A stretch of DNA of 36,877 bases from Actinomycetota bacterium (GTDB lineage: Bacteria; Actinomycetota; Actinomycetes; Streptosporangiales; Streptosporangiaceae). Position numbers and translations under genes: made by a program. Numbering within the stretch: the stretch's first letter is position 1; each line of letters opens with the position of its first letter. Positions 28,069 to 35,340 of the stretch are shown here, piece by piece. The notes beneath the pieces were generated by a model. It made no database searches. It was not told where the DNA came from and worked only from the letters and a program-made list of their open reading frames with translations. Location: the NCBI GenBank assembly GCA_027306495.1, contig DAHUZQ010000163.1, positions 1 to 36,877 of the forward strand, in the 5' to 3' direction.

Positions 28069-28074
28069 GCCCCG

Positions 28075-28080
28075 ACCCTA
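28075..28080 (-). promoter_or_regulatory. -10 box of leaderless nucS
   Basis: On the minus strand TAGGGT, six bases (CGGGGC), GTG. It fits the TANNNT -10 of leaderless actinobacterial genes; no -35 consensus. Confidence 0.55.
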
Positions 28081-28205
28081 GCGGCTGGGGGCGTTCTTGA
28101 AGACGGCCCCGTCAGGTGTAGTGGAAGCGGATTCGGAGGATCACGGCGTCCTGGCTGGGCCCGGTGCCCGCGACGGCGAAGCGGCCCACCGGTGGAGCCG
28201 GGCTA

Positions 28206-28211
28206 TAGGGT
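28206..28211 (+). promoter_or_regulatory. -10 box of the leaderless 3-hydroxyacyl-CoA dehydrogenase gene
   Basis: TAGGGT, seven bases, ATG 28219. It is the same hexamer as at nucS, 125 bases away in the opposite direction, making a compact divergent promoter region. Confidence 0.55.
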
Positions 28212-28218
28212 CGCGGCC

Positions 28219-29775
28219 ATGGATATTCGCGAGGTGGGTGTGATCGGCCTCGGAACGATGGGGGCCGGCATCGCCGAGGTCGTCGCGCGCGCCGGACTCA
28301 CAGTGACCGCCGTGGAGGCCGATCCGCAGGCACTGGAGCGCGGCATGCGGACGCTGGCCGGTTCGCTGGATCGCGCGGTCGGCCGCGGCCGACTGCCCGA
28401 CGCGGACCGGCGTGAGATCAGCGCCCGGGTCACCCCGGCGGGGTCGGTCGCCGACCTGGCGAACGCCGACCTGGTGGTCGAAGTCGTGCCCGAGCGGATG
28501 GAGATCAAGCGGGAGGTCTTCGCCGAACTGGACCGTGTCTGCCGCCCTGACGCCATCCTCGCGACGAACACCTCTTCGCTCTCGGTGACCGCGATCGCAG
28601 CAGGCACGGCTCATCCGGAGCGCGTCCTCGGGATGCACTTCTTCAATCCCGCTCCGCTGATGCGGCTGGTCGAGGTGGTGACGACCGTGCTGACCGCCAC
28701 CCCAGCCGCGGCCGCGGTCACCGCGCTGGCGCAGCGGCTGGGAAAGCGGCCGGTCGCCGTGCCCGACCGCGCGGGATTCGTCGCGAACGCCCTCTTGCTG
28801 CCCTATCTCAACCACGCCGCCGCGCTCCTAAGCGACCATTACGCGACCCGCGAGGACATCGACACCGCGATGAAGGTTGGCGCCGGCCTGCCGATGGGGC
28901 CGCTCACGCTGGCGGATCTGATCGGCCTGGACACCTGCGTGTCGATCCTGGAGGTGCTGGCCGCCGAGTTCGGCGGCACCCGCCGCACGCCCGCGCCCCT
29001 GCTGCGGCGCCTCGCCGACGCCGGGCTGACCGGCCGCAAGAGCGGGCGCGGCTTCTACGACTACCCGGCACCGCCGGCCGAGCAGGCTCCAGCCGGGACC
29101 GCCCCTGGCTCGGTGGTGCTGGCCGGGACCGAAGCGGGCCGTGCGCCCGAACTGGCGGAACTGCTGGCGAAGGCCGGGGTCACCGTCCGCCCTGTGGCCA
29201 GTTTTGATGGGAACGAGCCTGCCGTGGCTGACCGGGCCGGTAGCGCACCGGCCCCGGGCGGGCCGGGCACTGCCGGGGGAGAGGCCCTGGCGCTCATCCT
29301 GGCCCGCCCCGGGGGGAGCGTGCTGCGCGCCGCACTTGCCGCGGGCACGCCCGCTGCGGCCGGCCTCCACCTGACCGGCACACTCGCCGAGGTGGTGGTG
29401 ACCGCGGCCACGCCGCCGCGAGCCGCCGAGCAGGCCGTCGCCCTCGTCCGCCGGGCGGGGCTGACCCCGGTCCGCTCACCGGACCGGGCGGGGCTGCTCG
29501 TCTCGGCGCTGCTCTACCCGCACCTGAACGATGCCGTCTGGATGCTCCAGCAGGGATATGCCAGCGCGGTTGACATCGATACCGCCATGACGCTCGGGTG
29601 CGGGTACCCACGAGGGCCGTTGCGGATGGCCGACGAGATAGGTGCTCAGCAGTTGTGCGCGGTGCTCGCCAGCATGTATGAGCAGACCGGCGACCCCTCC
29701 TTCGTCCCCGCCCAACTGCTGCGCGACTGCGCCAGCGCGGGCCTGACCCTGAGCCCACCGCGTGAAGGGCCCTGA
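28219..29775 (+). CDS. 3-hydroxyacyl-CoA (3-hydroxybutyryl-CoA) dehydrogenase, internally duplicated
   Basis: Oxidises L-3-hydroxyacyl-CoA with NAD+. Of 518 residues, about 1-185 form the NAD domain (VGVIGLGTMGAGIAEVVARA, ATNTSSLSVTAIA, GMHFFNPAPLMRLVEVV with the catalytic histidine), and about 186-285 the C-terminal 3HCDH domain (FVANALLLPYLNHA, ADLIGLDTCVSIL, GRKSGRGFYDY). Residues about 300-518 are a second, degenerate copy: a truncated Rossmann-like part without GxGxxG (VVLAGTEAGRAPELAELL) and a well-kept C domain (AGLLVSALLYPHLNDA, GYPRGPLRMADEIG). This double arrangement is known from actinobacterial PaaH-type dehydrogenases. Start ATG 28219 fits the family N-terminus MDIREVGVIG; the upstream open frame is not coding. 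Confidence 0.93.
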   Translation: MDIREVGVIGLGTMGAGIAEVVARAGLTVTAVEADPQALERGMRTLAGSLDRAVGRGRLPDADRREISARVTPAGSVADLANADLVVEVVPERMEIKREVFAELDRVCRPDAILATNTSSLSVTAIAAGTAHPERVLGMHFFNPAPLMRLVEVVTTVLTATPAAAAVTALAQRLGKRPVAVPDRAGFVANALLLPYLNHAAALLSDHYATREDIDTAMKVGAGLPMGPLTLADLIGLDTCVSILEVLAAEFGGTRRTPAPLLRRLADAGLTGRKSGRGFYDYPAPPAEQAPAGTAPGSVVLAGTEAGRAPELAELLAKAGVTVRPVASFDGNEPAVADRAGSAPAPGGPGTAGGEALALILARPGGSVLRAALAAGTPAAAGLHLTGTLAEVVVTAATPPRAAEQAVALVRRAGLTPVRSPDRAGLLVSALLYPHLNDAVWMLQQGYASAVDIDTAMTLGCGYPRGPLRMADEIGAQQLCAVLASMYEQTGDPSFVPAQLLRDCASAGLTLSPPREGP

Positions 29776-29860
29776 CGAGCAGCGGTCCGGCGGGCCCGAA
29801 GGAAACCACGGGAGTAGATGGGCGGTGGGCGCCCAGGGCCGCCGCCTGCCGCCCAGCCCG

Positions 29861-29890
29861 TGCCTTGAGTGGAACGGACCGCTCAAGGCA
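29861..29890 (+). terminator. Terminator-like hairpin after the dehydrogenase
   Basis: TGCCTTGAGTGG (29861-29872), loop AACGGA, CCGCTCAAGGCA (29879-29890): 12 base pairs with one T-G wobble. It separates the dehydrogenase from the next promoter, 25 bases on. Confidence 0.6.
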
Positions 29891-29914
29891 GCCTGAGACC
29901 GGGACGAGATGGCC

Positions 29915-29920
29915 TACAGT
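29915..29920 (+). promoter_or_regulatory. -10 box of the leaderless zinc-knuckle gene
   Basis: TACAGT, six bases, GTG 29927, with no Shine-Dalgarno. It supports GTG 29927 as both transcription and translation start. Confidence 0.5.
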
Positions 29921-29926
29921 ACGGGC

Positions 29927-30280
29927 GTGAGTCCTCGCCGAGCCCGGCGGCTGCCGCCCGGGATGCCGCGGCGGCCCCGTGGGGGAGTGCCGCCCCAGCG
30001 GCCGGGTGCGGAGGGCGGGAACGACGAGGATGGCGCGGCCCCGCGGCTCGGCCCGGAGCGGATCGAGCAGGGACCGGACGGGCAGGACTGGGTGGTCCGG
30101 CCCGTACCGGGCGCCGCGAGTGTGAAGACCTACCGGTGCCCGGGCTGTGACCAAGAGATCCCGCCCGGCATCGCGCATGTGGTGACGTGGCGGGCGGGCA
30201 CAGCCGACGCGGCCGGGCGGCGGCACTGGCACACGGGGTGCTGGGCCAGGCGGCTGCGGCCCTCCGGCCGCCGCCGGTAG
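29927..30280 (+). CDS. Small conserved actinobacterial zinc-knuckle protein
   Basis: Protein of 117 residues, often labelled an ATP/GTP-binding protein in actinobacterial genomes without good basis. The first 55 residues are Arg/Pro/Gly-rich and then acidic. A conserved core follows: GQDWVVRPVPGAASVKTYRCPGC with CPGCDQEIPPGIAHVV, then RRHWHTGCW, a likely C2HC zinc site (two Cys of CPGC plus a His and a Cys of HWHTGC). The tail is basic. Function unknown; it could bind nucleic acid through its basic ends. GTG 29927 is chosen because of the -10 box directly before it. It is followed within 60 bases by an alpha/beta hydrolase gene, the same pairing I recall in Streptomyces. Confidence 0.8.
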   Translation: MSPRRARRLPPGMPRRPRGGVPPQRPGAEGGNDEDGAAPRLGPERIEQGPDGQDWVVRPVPGAASVKTYRCPGCDQEIPPGIAHVVTWRAGTADAAGRRHWHTGCWARRLRPSGRRR

Positions 30281-30284
30281 ACGA

Positions 30285-30290
30285 TACGGT
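30285..30290 (+). promoter_or_regulatory. Possible -10 box before the alpha/beta hydrolase
   Basis: TACGGT lies just after the zinc-knuckle gene stop. The start would be near 30297, giving a 44-base leader. No -35 consensus is seen. Confidence 0.3.
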
Positions 30291-30340
30291 GGCGACCACG
30301 CTGGGCGCGGCCCACGCGGTGGCGGATCAGGCGAGGGACA

Positions 30341-31054
30341 GTGGCGGAGATCAGGGCGGCCACGGTGCTGCCGGCCCGGCGTGAGCCGGTAACGCTGGTG
30401 ACCGCTGACGGCCTGTCACTGGTCGGGGAGATCGCCGTTCCCGCCGAACGGCCGCCGGTGGCGACCCTGGTCTGCTTGCACCCGCTGCCCACCCACGGCG
30501 GGATGATGGACAGCCACCTACTGCGCAAGGCGGCCTACCGGCTTCCGGCGATGGCCGATCTGGCGGTGCTGCGCTTCAACACCCGCGGCACGCGGTCGGA
30601 GCGGGGCCGAAGCGAGGGCGAGTTCGGCGAAGGCGAGTCCGAGCGCTTGGACGTAGCCGCGGCGATCTCCTGGGCGGTGACGGCGGGGCTGCCGAAGCTG
30701 TGGCTGCTGGGCTGGTCGTTCGGGACCGAACTGGCCCTGCGCTGGGGTAACGACCCGGCCGTGACAGGGGCGATCCTGCTCTCACCGCCATTGCGCCGCG
30801 CTGGGGACGCCGATCTCGGCGCCTGGGCCTCCTCCGGTAAGCCGCTGGTCGTGCTGGTGCCCGAACTCGATGACTACCTGCGCCCGGAGCAGGCGCGCAC
30901 CCGGTTTGCGCAGGTGCCGCAGGCCGAACTGATCGCCGTGGACCGGGCCAAGCACCTGTGGGTCGGGGAGCCCTATGTCCGTATCGTGCTGAACGAGATC
31001 GTCCGGCGCCTCAACCCCGGCGCGTGGCCGCTCCCGACCGAATGGAAGGACTGA
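30341..31054 (+). CDS. Alpha/beta hydrolase
   Basis: Protein of 237 residues with the alpha/beta-hydrolase fold. CLHPLPTHGGMMDSH is the oxyanion-hole strand, LRFNTRGTRSERG the RG-loop, LLGWSFGTELALRW the nucleophile elbow (serine in GWSFG), an acidic residue in VLVPELDDYLRPEQ and a histidine in RAKHLWVGE complete the triad. It resembles the small YfhR/dienelactone-hydrolase-like group; substrate unknown. Start GTG 30341 follows GAGGGAC. It ends two bases before the SDR start, so the two form an operon. Confidence 0.85.
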   Translation: MAEIRAATVLPARREPVTLVTADGLSLVGEIAVPAERPPVATLVCLHPLPTHGGMMDSHLLRKAAYRLPAMADLAVLRFNTRGTRSERGRSEGEFGEGESERLDVAAAISWAVTAGLPKLWLLGWSFGTELALRWGNDPAVTGAILLSPPLRRAGDADLGAWASSGKPLVVLVPELDDYLRPEQARTRFAQVPQAELIAVDRAKHLWVGEPYVRIVLNEIVRRLNPGAWPLPTEWKD

Positions 31055-31056
31055 CA

Positions 31057-31821
31057 GTGACTGTCTTCGACCTCACCGGCCGCAAGGCTTTCATCACGGG
31101 CGCCTCGCGCGGCATCGGGCGGGAGATCGCCGTGGCCATGGCGCAGGCGGGTGCGGACGTCGCCCTCGTGGCGCGCACGGCCGAGGGCCTGGCCGCGACC
31201 GAGCACGCGGTGCTGGCCTGCGGCCGGGAGGCCTTCGTGATCCCGGCGGATGTGACCGACCAGGACGCGGTCGCGGTGGCCGCAGCCGGGGCGATCGACC
31301 GCCTCGGGCATGTGGACATCGTGGTCAACAACGCCGGCGGCTCGAACTTCATCGCCGCCGTGATGGACCTGCGGATGAGCGGCTGGGACAAACTGCTGCG
31401 GCTCAACCTGACCTCGGCCGTCTACGTGTGCCAGGCGTTCGGCCAGCACCTGATCGAGCGGGGCCAGGGCTCGGTCATCAACGTGGCGTCGGTGGCGGGC
31501 CTGATCTCCTCGCCGTTCCTGGCTCCGTACGGGGCTGCCAAGGCGGGCCTCATCTCACTGACCAAGACACTCGCGGTGGAGTGGGCGCCGCACGGCATCC
31601 GGGTGAACGCGCTGTGCCCCGGTTGGACCGCGACCGATCTCAACCGCAACTTGTGGGAGGACGAAGCCGCCAGCAAGGCGACGATCGCCAACGTGCCCAT
31701 GCGCCGCTGGGGCCGGCCGGAGGAGATGGCCGGGCCGGCTGTATTCCTGGCCAGCGACGCCGCTTCCTACATCACCGGGCAGGCGCTGGTCATCGACGGA
31801 GGCCAGACCACGGGCGGCTGA
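31057..31821 (+). CDS. Short-chain dehydrogenase/reductase (3-oxoacyl-ACP reductase-like)
   Basis: Classical SDR of 254 residues. Cofactor motif TGASRGIGREIAVAM; NNAGGSNF; catalytic serine in NVASVAGL and the YxxxK in PYGAAKAGLISL; then GIRVNALCPGWTATDLN and the C-terminal YITGQALVIDGGQTTGG. The basic residue after the glycine motif region suggests NADP(H). Start GTG 31057 has GGAAGGA six bases upstream; an in-frame ATG at 31042 overlaps the hydrolase. Its substrate is probably a 3-oxoacyl thioester or a related alcohol, by family only. It ends at a very strong bidirectional terminator. Confidence 0.9.
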   Translation: MTVFDLTGRKAFITGASRGIGREIAVAMAQAGADVALVARTAEGLAATEHAVLACGREAFVIPADVTDQDAVAVAAAGAIDRLGHVDIVVNNAGGSNFIAAVMDLRMSGWDKLLRLNLTSAVYVCQAFGQHLIERGQGSVINVASVAGLISSPFLAPYGAAKAGLISLTKTLAVEWAPHGIRVNALCPGWTATDLNRNLWEDEAASKATIANVPMRRWGRPEEMAGPAVFLASDAASYITGQALVIDGGQTTGG

Positions 31822-31827
31822 TCTGGC

Positions 31828-31880
31828 TCGGATGTGGGTGGGGGCCGGCGCGAAGCGCGCCGGCCCCCACCCACATCCGA
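31828..31880. terminator. Bidirectional terminator with a perfect 25-bp stem
   Basis: Arms 31828-31852 and 31856-31880 are exact complements, with only AAG between. It lies six bases from each of two convergent stop codons and must stop transcription from both the SDR and the Scy-like gene. No T-run on either side. Confidence 0.85.
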
Positions 31881-31886
31881 AGCGTC

Positions 31887-33260
31887 CTACTCAGTCCACC
31901 AGTCCTCGTCGTTGCCGTTGGCCGAGGTCTTGGCCGGGACCGTACCCTTCGCACCCGCTGACGCGGGCGCGGCGGACGGGGCCGGCGCGGGCGCTGGCCG
32001 CGACTCCGACTGCGGGGCCGGCGCGGGCGGGGGCACCGGTGAGGGCGCCGCGGTGACCGCGCGCGGCCCGATCCCGACGGCTGGCCGGCCCCCGCCCGGC
32101 TTGAGCGCGTCGGCCAGGCCCGGCATGGACGTGCCGAGCAACTGGCTGATCTGGGCCAAGTGGCTGGAGATGCTCTCCTTCTGCTTGGTCAGGTCGTCGA
32201 CTTCGCGCTGAGCGGCGGCCCGGTGACGCTCGATCTCGCTCTTGGCGTCCGACAGAAGCTGGTCCGACTGCGCCTTCGCCTGGGTGACGAGCTGATCGGC
32301 GCTCTTCTTGGCACTGGCGACCGTCTGCTTGGCGTGCTGGTCGGCGTCGCGGCGGGTCTGCTCAGCCTGGGCGCTGGCCTTGCTGGCCCGCTGCTCGGCC
32401 GTGGCGGCCCGCTGCTCCGCTTCGGTGACCAGCTTCTGGGTGGCCGCCTGGGCCGCCGCCAGCCGTTCAGCTTCCTGGCGCTCGGCCTCTTCGCGGCGGG
32501 AGGCGATCTGGATCTCGAACTCCGCCTCGGCCTGTGCGCGCTGCGCCTCGCTCTCCTCGTAGATGCGCTGAGCCTGGCTGCGCATCTCGTCGGCCTGGCG
32601 CTTGGAGGTGGTGAGGATCTCATCCCGCTCGCGCTTGGCGGAAGCCTTGAGCTGGGCCACTTCGCGCTCGGTGGTGGTACGGAGCTTGGCGATCTCCCGT
32701 TCCGCCGCGGCGCGCTTCTCCGCAACCTCGTGATCGGCCATGGCGCGGAGCTTGGCGACCTCACGCTCGGTGGTGGAGGTCAGCTCGTCGGACTCGCGCC
32801 GGGCGGAGGTCCGGATGGAGTCCGCCTCCCGCTCGGCGGACGAACGCTGGTCGTCGGTCTCCCGCTTGGCGGTGACCCGCAGTTCGGCCGCCTCGTTCTC
32901 GGCGGCGGCGCGCAGTTCGGCGGCCTCCACCTTCGCTGCGGCGTGCAGTTCGTTGGCCGCGGACCGGGACTCCTGCACGATCTCCGTGGCCTGCTCCTCG
33001 GCGAGGCGCAGCAACTGCTCGATCCGGGAACCCAGCCCGGCGTAGGTGGGGCGTTCCTGCTCGCGAAGCTGACGGTGGGCCTCGGTCAGTTCGAGTTCCC
33101 TGGCCTGCAGTGTGTCGCGGTACTGGCGGACCTCGTCGTCGAGTTGCTTCAGTACCACGTCCACCTGATGCTGGTCGTACCCGCGCATCACCCTGGCGAA
33201 GTCACGGGTAGGCGCGTCTTCGAAGAAGTTGCTGAGCTGTGCGTCGATTTCAGGCTGCAT
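31887..33260 (-). CDS. DivIVA/Scy-like coiled-coil polarity protein
   Basis: Protein of 457 residues. Residues about 13-46 (FEDAPTRDFARVMRGYDQ) are a DivIVA-like N-terminal segment. A heptad coiled coil follows to about 100, then twelve uninterrupted 11-residue repeats (106-237), then further coiled coil to about 370, a Pro/Ala-rich region and the conserved acidic end NDEDWWTE. Position beside mce, thiolase and meaB matches Streptomyces scy, whose product organises the hyphal tip with DivIVA and FilP; that protein exceeds 1,200 residues, so this is a much shorter version. Older annotations call the family cellulose-binding. Start ATG has AGGA upstream; a TACGCT at 33396-33401 (minus strand) may be the -10. 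Confidence 0.88.
   Translation of the reverse strand: MQPEIDAQLSNFFEDAPTRDFARVMRGYDQHQVDVVLKQLDDEVRQYRDTLQARELELTEAHRQLREQERPTYAGLGSRIEQLLRLAEEQATEIVQESRSAANELHAAAKVEAAELRAAAENEAAELRVTAKRETDDQRSSAEREADSIRTSARRESDELTSTTEREVAKLRAMADHEVAEKRAAAEREIAKLRTTTEREVAQLKASAKRERDEILTTSKRQADEMRSQAQRIYEESEAQRAQAEAEFEIQIASRREEAERQEAERLAAAQAATQKLVTEAEQRAATAEQRASKASAQAEQTRRDADQHAKQTVASAKKSADQLVTQAKAQSDQLLSDAKSEIERHRAAAQREVDDLTKQKESISSHLAQISQLLGTSMPGLADALKPGGGRPAVGIGPRAVTAAPSPVPPPAPAPQSESRPAPAPAPSAAPASAGAKGTVPAKTSANGNDEDWWTE
32550..32945 (-). repeat. Twelve 33-base (11-residue) repeats in the Scy-like gene
   Basis: Residues 106-237 divide exactly into 12 units of 11, such as RAAAENEAAEL, RSSAEREADSI, RAAAEREIAKL and RTTTEREVAQL. 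Most have the pattern Rxx-[AT]-xRE-xx-x-L. This hendecad repeat gives a right-handed or straight coiled coil, as described for Scy and FilP. Confidence 0.9.
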
Positions 33261-33557
33261 GTTGGCTTAATCCTGGTAGACGGGGATGTGCGGGGGATTC
33301 GGGCAAGCGCCCACGTACGGTCCCCCGGACTAGCCGCCTCACCCGGCGACGGTTGCCTGGGGGAGCACGGTTCAGCCGCTCGCCCGGTGCCTGGCAGCGT
33401 ACTCTCCCCGGCCCGCCCGCGATGGTGCTTCAGGGTTGAGAGTGGCCCAGATACCCATGAATGCACTGCGATCGGTGCCAGCCGGGCCAATGGGAAGCGC
33501 GCCTCGCGCCCGCCGGCCGGGCTGGGCGGGGACGTGCGGGCGCTGTCGCCGCCCAGG
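33261..33557. other. Intergenic region upstream of the Scy-like gene
   Basis: No gene is visible in these 297 bases. They must hold the promoter of the Scy-like gene (minus strand; TACGCT at 33396-33401 is the best -10 candidate) and the end of the mce transcript; a weak CCCGCC/GGCGGG hairpin at 33509-33530 could terminate it. Confidence 0.4.
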
Positions 33558-33980
33558 TCAGGCGCGGGGTACCTGCACGAGTTCGGTGAGCACTCCGCCG
33601 AGATCGGCCGGGTGGAGGAAGGCCACCGAAGCTCCCATCGAACCGTGCCGGGGCCGGGCGTCGATGAGCCGGACTCCCTGACCGGCGATCCGGGCGAGTT
33701 CTCCGGCGATGTCGCTCACCCCGTAGCCGATGTGGTGAATGCCCTCACCCCGGCGGGCGAGGAACTTCCCGACCGGCGTGTCGGCATGCAGTGGCTCGAG
33801 CAACTGGATCCAGGACGCGCCGCCGGGCGCCTGGCTCACAGCCAGCATGGCCTCCCGCACGCCTTGCTCCTGGACCACCTCCCGGCTGAACACCCGCAGG
33901 TCGAACACCGACTCGTAGAAGGCGATCGTGGCATCCAGGTCACGGCAGGCGATCCCCACGTGATCGATCCGGTCCAGCAT
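33558..33980 (-). CDS. mce: Methylmalonyl-CoA epimerase
   Basis: Interconverts (2S)- and (2R)-methylmalonyl-CoA in propionyl-CoA metabolism. It has 140 residues, a single vicinal-oxygen-chelate domain, from the ATG ending at 33980, preceded by GGAAGG; frames open further upstream are not coding. Metal ligands are visible: the histidine of IDHVGIA, the histidine pair in GIHHIGYGVSD, and the glutamate in LTELVQVP at the C-terminus. It is divergent from the thiolase and meaB genes. Together with meaB and the cobalamin adenosyltransferase it supports a B12-dependent methylmalonyl-CoA mutase elsewhere in the genome. Confidence 0.94.
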   Translation of the reverse strand: MLDRIDHVGIACRDLDATIAFYESVFDLRVFSREVVQEQGVREAMLAVSQAPGGASWIQLLEPLHADTPVGKFLARRGEGIHHIGYGVSDIAGELARIAGQGVRLIDARPRHGSMGASVAFLHPADLGGVLTELVQVPRA

Positions 33981-34053
33981 CGCTGCCTTCCTCCGCGTGA
34001 TCATGACCGCCCGGTAGCACCGGCTTACCTCGGCTTCCCGGGCACTCTCTCGG

Positions 34054-34059
34054 TATCGT
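34054..34059 (+). promoter_or_regulatory. Possible -10 box of thiolase-meaB
   Basis: TATCGT, giving a start near 34066 and a leader of about 76 bases to ATG 34142, which has its own GGAGG. No matching -35. Confidence 0.35.
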
Positions 34060-34141
34060 GGCAGATGTCCGGCCCCGATCGGCGGCCGGGCCACAGCGGC
34101 CCGCCCGGGCAACATCCGGGCGGCTGGCAGCGGAGGCGACC

Positions 34142-35332
34142 ATGGCGGAAGCGGTCATCACCGGCGGCGCGCGGACGGCGGTGGGCCGCCTGCTCGGCTC
34201 GCTCAAGGACTTCTCCGCGGCTGACCTCGGCGGTATCGCGATCAAGGCGGCGCTGGAGCGCTCGGGCCTGGCCGGGCACGATGTCGGCTACGTCATCATG
34301 GGCCAGGTGCTCCAGGCGGGGGCCGGCCAGATCCCGTCCCGCCAGGCGGCGGTAGCGGCCGGGATCCCGATGACCGTTCCCTCGATCACCATCAACAAGG
34401 TGTGCCTGTCCGGCCTGGAAGCGATCGCGCTCGCCGCGACGCTCATCAGGGCGGGCGAGTTCGACATCGTGGTGGCCGGCGGCATGGAATCGATGACCGG
34501 GGCCCCGCACCTGCTCCCGAGCCTGCGCGCGGGCCACAAGTACGGCGCGGTGCAGATGCTGGACGCCATGGCCCACGACGGTCTCACCGACCCCTTCGAT
34601 CACATCCCGATGGGCGAACTGACCGACAAGCGCAACGCCCAACTCGGTATCGGCCGGGCCGAGCAGGACGAGTTCGCGGCGCTCTCGCATCAGCGCGCGG
34701 CTACCGCGATCAAGGACGGGCTGTTCGCCGGCGAGATCGTGCCAGTGCCGGTCCCGCAGCGGCGGGGAGACCCAGTCCTGTTCGACACCGACGAGGGGGT
34801 CCGGGCCGACACGACCGCGCAGTCGCTGGCCAAGCTGCGCCCGGCATTCGGGCCGGACGGCACGATCACCGCCGGGTCCGCGTCCCAGATCTCCGACGGC
34901 GCGGCCGCCGTTGTCGTCGCCTCCGCCGAGGTGGCGGCGGCGCGCGGACTGCCCGTTCTCGCCTCGGTCGGCGCGCACGGCAATGTTGCCGGGCCGGACA
35001 ACTCGCTGCAGTCCCAGCCGTCGCGGGCGATCGGGCAGGCCCTGGCCAAGGCGGGGCTGAGCGTGGCCGACCTGGATCTGCTCGAGATCAACGAGGCCTT
35101 CGCCTCGGTGGTGCTGCAATCCATGCGCGACCTGGGTGTGGGACCCGGCAAGGTCAACGTCAACGGTGGGGCGATCGCGATGGGCCACCCGATCGGCGCC
35201 TCCGGCGCCCGTATCGCGCTGCACCTGGTGCACGAACTGCGCCGCCGGGGCGGCGGCCTCGGCGCGGCGGGCCTGTGCGGCGGTGGTGGGCAGGGCAGCG
35301 CCCTGCTGCTGCGCGTGCCGGCGCGTGACTGA
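34142..35332 (+). CDS. Acetyl-CoA C-acetyltransferase (thiolase)
   Basis: Condenses two acetyl-CoA to acetoacetyl-CoA or cleaves it. It has 396 residues. The acylated cysteine is C88 in [13 protein letters not shown]; the C-terminal active-site parts are [19 protein letters not shown] (histidine) and [13 protein letters not shown] (second cysteine), all intact. The biosynthetic-type length and the NEAF motif ([13 protein letters not shown]) fit the AtoB/PhaA group. Start ATG 34142 follows GGAGG; the frame open upstream is not coding. meaB starts eight bases after its stop. Confidence 0.95.
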   Translation: MAEAVITGGARTAVGRLLGSLKDFSAADLGGIAIKAALERSGLAGHDVGYVIMGQVLQAGAGQIPSRQAAVAAGIPMTVPSITINKVCLSGLEAIALAATLIRAGEFDIVVAGGMESMTGAPHLLPSLRAGHKYGAVQMLDAMAHDGLTDPFDHIPMGELTDKRNAQLGIGRAEQDEFAALSHQRAATAIKDGLFAGEIVPVPVPQRRGDPVLFDTDEGVRADTTAQSLAKLRPAFGPDGTITAGSASQISDGAAAVVVASAEVAAARGLPVLASVGAHGNVAGPDNSLQSQPSRAIGQALAKAGLSVADLDLLEINEAFASVVLQSMRDLGVGPGKVNVNGGAIAMGHPIGASGARIALHLVHELRRRGGGLGAAGLCGGGGQGSALLLRVPARD

Positions 35333-35340
35333 CCACGGCC

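Noticed and set aside
23681-28200. A possible defence island or biosynthetic cluster in the variable middle region
   Set aside because: The genes are unrelated single metabolic or repair genes with ordinary composition; there is no integrase, transposase, tRNA boundary, toxin-antitoxin pair or carrier-protein synthase.
32160-34355. A 731-codon plus-strand frame opposite the Scy-like gene and mce, running into the thiolase
   Set aside because: Its Leu/Gly-rich repetitive product is the complement of the coiled-coil repeats; the minus-strand gene has a clear family identity.
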